A DNA stretch of 16,520 nt from Piscirickettsiaceae bacterium (lineage in GTDB: Bacteria > Pseudomonadota > Gammaproteobacteria > Thiomicrospirales > Thiomicrospiraceae): positions 1-16,520 of the forward strand of contig JALUXI010000096.1 in the NCBI GenBank assembly GCA_027019045.1, written 5' to 3'. The notes below the pieces were generated by a model. That model was not told the origin of the DNA and ran no database searches. It saw nothing but the letters and a program-made list of their open reading frames with translations. Positions 14,448-16,520 of the stretch are shown one piece after another (the stretch's first letter is position 1; the number at the start of each line of letters is the position of its first letter). Both the position numbers and the translations under genes were made by a program.

Positions 14448-15500
14448 TTACTCAAAAGAGAAGACTTCCATGGTGCCATTGCGATCCATCATTTCCAGTG
14501 CCATGCCACCCCCTCTGGCGACACAAGTTAAAGGGTCGTCAGCAACCAAGACAGGAACACCTGTTTCTTCACTTAGCAAGGTGTCTAGGTTTCTCAATAA
14601 AGCCCCGCCTCCTGTTAGAGAAATACCCTCTTCTGCAATATCGGCACCGAGTTCAGGCGGGGTGTTCTCAAGTGCTGTGCGAACGGCACTGACGATTTGA
14701 GCAAGGGGTTCTTGGAGTGCTTCAAGTACTTCATTGCTGTTCAGTGTGAATCGGCGGGGAGCGGTTTCGGCAATATTGTTTCCAAGAATTTCAATGGTTG
14801 AAGGCTCCACTTCGTGATAAGCTGTACCAATCTCTTTTTTGATGCGTTCGGCAGTGGTTTCGCCAATGACCATGCCGTAGTTACGACGAACATATTTAAT
14901 AATCGCATCATCAAATCGATCTCCCCCGACTTTAACAGAGTCAGACCAGACAATCCCATTTAAAGAGATGGTAGCCACTTCAGTGGTACCTCCACCAATA
15001 TCGACCACCATGGTACCTTTGGCCTCATTCACAAGCTTGCCAGCACCAATGGCAGCAGCCATGGGCTCTTCAATAAGAAAGACTTCTCGTGCACCAGCAC
15101 CCGCGGCAGATTCACGAATGGCACGGCGTTCGACTTGTGTCGAGCCACAAGGTACGCAGACCAGTACACGAGGACTAGGTTGGAAAAAGCGGGCTTCATG
15201 GACTTTGCGAATAAAGGCTTGCAACATTTTTTCAGTGACTTCAAAGTCAGCAATGACGCCGTCTTTTAAGGGACGGACGGTTTGAATTTTTTTGTTTTCT
15301 TTGCCGAGCATCTGTTTTGCTCCTTCACCGACAGCGACGATGGAGCGGGCATTCTGATGACCATCAAAGTTATTGCGAATGGCGACAACAGAGGGCTCAT
15401 TTAAAACAATGCCCTTGTCACGGACATAAATAAGGGTGTTGGCTGTACCTAGGTCAATAGACAGGTCGTCAGAGAAAAGGCCAATGATTCTACGAAACAT
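14448..15500 (-). CDS. mreB: Rod-shape-determining actin homologue MreB
   Basis: MreB forms membrane-bound antiparallel filaments that steer RodA/PBP2 and keep the cell rod-shaped. The 350 residues are close to the usual 347. Actin-fold motifs are clear: phosphate 1 DLGTANTLIYV (17-27), the PCGSTQVERRAIRESA stretch, phosphate 2 VVDIGGGTTEVA, and the adenosine motif SLTGGGALLRNL. The N-terminal MFRRIIGLFS is the amphipathic membrane-binding helix. The ATG at 15500 has GAGG ten bases upstream. It heads the leftward mre-mrd-dac-lip run and is divergent from gatC, a conserved neighbour pair in many Proteobacteria. Its presence implies a rod-shaped cell. Confidence 0.98.
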   Translation of the reverse strand: MFRRIIGLFSDDLSIDLGTANTLIYVRDKGIVLNEPSVVAIRNNFDGHQNARSIVAVGEGAKQMLGKENKKIQTVRPLKDGVIADFEVTEKMLQAFIRKVHEARFFQPSPRVLVCVPCGSTQVERRAIRESAAGAGAREVFLIEEPMAAAIGAGKLVNEAKGTMVVDIGGGTTEVATISLNGIVWSDSVKVGGDRFDDAIIKYVRRNYGMVIGETTAERIKKEIGTAYHEVEPSTIEILGNNIAETAPRRFTLNSNEVLEALQEPLAQIVSAVRTALENTPPELGADIAEEGISLTGGGALLRNLDTLLSEETGVPVLVADDPLTCVARGGGMALEMMDRNGTMEVFSFE

Positions 15501-15630
15501 GCGAAGTCATCCTCGTGTATAAGCGTTTTGATAATTGATGTATTTTAACCGACTTATTCGATAGAGATTTAAAAAATAGAGGGTAAAAATATGGTAAATT
15601 ATGCGGCTTACCATTCCTAGGAGAGGAACC
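15501..15630. promoter_or_regulatory. Divergent promoter region of mreB (leftward) and gatC (rightward)
   Basis: This 130-base AT-rich spacer must hold promoters for both directions. Rightward, AAATATGGTAAATTATG (15587-15603) includes TGG-TAAATT, an extended -10-like element about 30 bases before the gatC ATG, and repeats the dacA-upstream 17-mer with one mismatch. GGTAAA also occurs twice, as a direct repeat at 15582-15587 and 15593-15598. Leftward, TAAAAT at 15547-15542 is a possible -10 for mreB, 41 bases from its ATG, without a good -35. The strong gatC ribosome site AGGAG lies at the right end. I see no small gene or RNA hairpin here. Confidence 0.5.
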
Positions 15631-15924
15631 ATGTCTTTAGGTAGAGATGATGTAGAGAAAGTGGCCAATCTTGTGGCCTTGCAAGTGGACGCAGCGCAAG
15701 CCGATCAGATGACTCAGCAGTTGAATAATATTTTAGACCTGTTTGCTCAGATGCAAGCGGTAGAGACGGATGAGATTGCGCCTTTGGCACATCCACTGGA
15801 GCAGGTACAGCGTTTACGAAAAGATGCTGTGACCGAACAGAATATTCGTGAAAAGTTGGCGGCAGTTGCCCCTGCTTTTGACCGTGAGAAAGGGGTCTAT
15901 TTAGTGCCCCAAGTGATTGAGTGA
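15631..15924 (+). CDS. gatC: Asp-tRNA(Asn)/Glu-tRNA(Gln) amidotransferase subunit C
   Basis: GatC is the small scaffold subunit that wraps GatA and GatB in the enzyme converting Glu-tRNA(Gln) and/or Asp-tRNA(Asn) to the amidated forms. From the ATG at 15631 it has 97 residues, the normal length, with AGGAG seven bases upstream. An in-frame ATG at 15601 lies within the promoter-like element and would add an atypical tail, so it was rejected. Family pattern: DDVEKVANLVALQVDAAQADQ, split as an N-terminal helix, then LNNILDLFAQMQAVETD, then IAPLAHPLEQVQRLRKD. gatA begins 7 bases after the stop, so they form one operon; gatB presumably follows outside the window. Confidence 0.96.
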   Translation: MSLGRDDVEKVANLVALQVDAAQADQMTQQLNNILDLFAQMQAVETDEIAPLAHPLEQVQRLRKDAVTEQNIREKLAAVAPAFDREKGVYLVPQVIE

Positions 15925-15931
15925 GTCAAGC

Positions 15932-16520
15932 ATGCATAGATTAACGATTAAACAGATGAGCGAAAAGCTCCGCAGTGGTGAGATTACCAGTGTTGAGTTG
16001 ACCCAGCACTATTTGGATCGTATTGAACGACTGGATCCTGAATTAAACGCCTATGTCACGGTGACCCCTGAATTGGCATTAGAGATGGCTAAGCAGGCAG
16101 ATGAGCTGATTGCTAAAGGCGAAGGTAGCCCTTTGACAGGCATACCACTCGCGCATAAGGATATTTTCTGTACCGAAGGGGTAAAAACCACCTGTGGCTC
16201 CAAGATGTTGGACAACTTTATCTCCCCTTATGATGCCCATGTGGTGGAACAGCTCAAGCATGCTGGCTTTCCGATTTTGGGGAAAACCAATATGGATGAG
16301 TTTGCCATGGGGTCTTCTACCGAGAGTAGCTATTATGGACAGACAAAAAATCCTTGGGATTTAAAGGCCGTACCAGGCGGCTCTTCAGGGGGTTCAGCGG
16401 CGGCTGTGGCAGCGGGACTTGCTCCTTGGGCAACAGGTTCTGATACAGGTGGATCGATTCGTCAGCCCGCTTCTTTCTGTGGGATTACGGGGATTAAACC
16501 GACTTATGGTGCTGTTTCTC
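15932..16520 (+). CDS. gatA: Asp-tRNA(Asn)/Glu-tRNA(Gln) amidotransferase subunit A, 5' part only
   Basis: GatA is the glutaminase subunit, an amidase-signature Ser-cisSer-Lys hydrolase that frees ammonia from glutamine for GatB. The open frame runs from ATG 15932 to the window edge (196 codons) without a stop. All three catalytic residues are present: Lys76 in LAHKDIF, cis-Ser151 in PGGSSGGSAAAVA, and nucleophile Ser175 in SDTGGSIRQPASF. Their mutual spacing equals that of S. aureus GatA (79/154/178) as I remember it. GKTNMDEFAMGSSTESS is also diagnostic of GatA as opposed to other amidases. The start lacks a strong ribosome site and probably depends on gatC translation. Confidence 0.97.
   Translation, partial: MHRLTIKQMSEKLRSGEITSVELTQHYLDRIERLDPELNAYVTVTPELALEMAKQADELIAKGEGSPLTGIPLAHKDIFCTEGVKTTCGSKMLDNFISPYDAHVVEQLKHAGFPILGKTNMDEFAMGSSTESSYYGQTKNPWDLKAVPGGSSGGSAAAVAAGLAPWATGSDTGGSIRQPASFCGITGIKPTYGAVS

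Noticed and set aside
1..16520. Search for CRISPR repeats, insertion sequences, tRNA genes, phage genes or a toxin-antitoxin pair
   Set aside because: No regularly spaced repeats, transposase motifs, terminal inverted repeats, cloverleaf sequences or small paired genes were seen; the spacers are at most 130 bases.

Overview
The window is a gene-dense piece of bacterial chromosome with mid-40s GC by eye, almost fully coding. It carries three transcription blocks and the ends of two genes. Every gene belongs to a family typical of Gammaproteobacteria. The gene orders purM | DUF2066-hda and mreBCD-mrdA-rodA-dacA-ybeD-lipB-lipA are classic for that class. The low GC, the divergent protein sequences and the two envelope thioredoxin-like proteins would suit a Thiotrichales or Thiomicrospira-like sulfur oxidiser, but that placement is an inference and not proven here. 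I see no mobile element, CRISPR array, tRNA, rRNA or phage gene, and no gene-free stretch longer than about 130 bases.

Left block (1-5030). The 5' part of purM (purine synthesis) runs left off the window edge. From the same 115-bp divergent spacer a rightward run of five tightly spaced genes begins: a secreted DUF2066 protein, hda (DnaA inactivation after replication initiation), a TlpA-type envelope thioredoxin (WCPPC), a second exported thioredoxin-fold protein (CPFC), and a TolC-family outer-membrane efflux protein. Spacings of 5, 0, 22 and 10 bases argue for one operon.

Central and right block (5034-15500, all on the minus strand, transcribed from right to left): mreB, mreC, mreD, mrdA (PBP2), rodA, dacA (PBP5 type), a D-amino-acid aminotransferase (dat), ybeD, lipB, lipA and hslO (Hsp33). 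This joins the rod-shape/elongation machinery to peptidoglycan trimming, D-amino acid supply and lipoate attachment. Four junctions are ATGA overlaps (mreC/mreD, mrdA/rodA, dat/ybeD, lipB/lipA), which suggests translational coupling. hslO meets tolC tail to tail with only 3 bases between the stop codons.

Right edge (15631-16520). gatC and the 5' part of gatA, two subunits of the tRNA-dependent amidotransferase, run rightward from a divergent promoter region shared with mreB.

The most notable observation is the Hsp33. Its C-terminal redox switch, normally CxC...CxxC, reads CxH...NxxC, so only two cysteines remain in the whole protein and neither of the usual disulfides can form. Other points are an Hda whose sensor-2 arginine position holds glutamate, a mreC whose reading frame extends upstream past any ordinary start codon, a 17-base motif shared by the dacA and gatC upstream regions, and D-amino acid transaminase embedded in the elongation operon. 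I found no clearly new multi-gene system.
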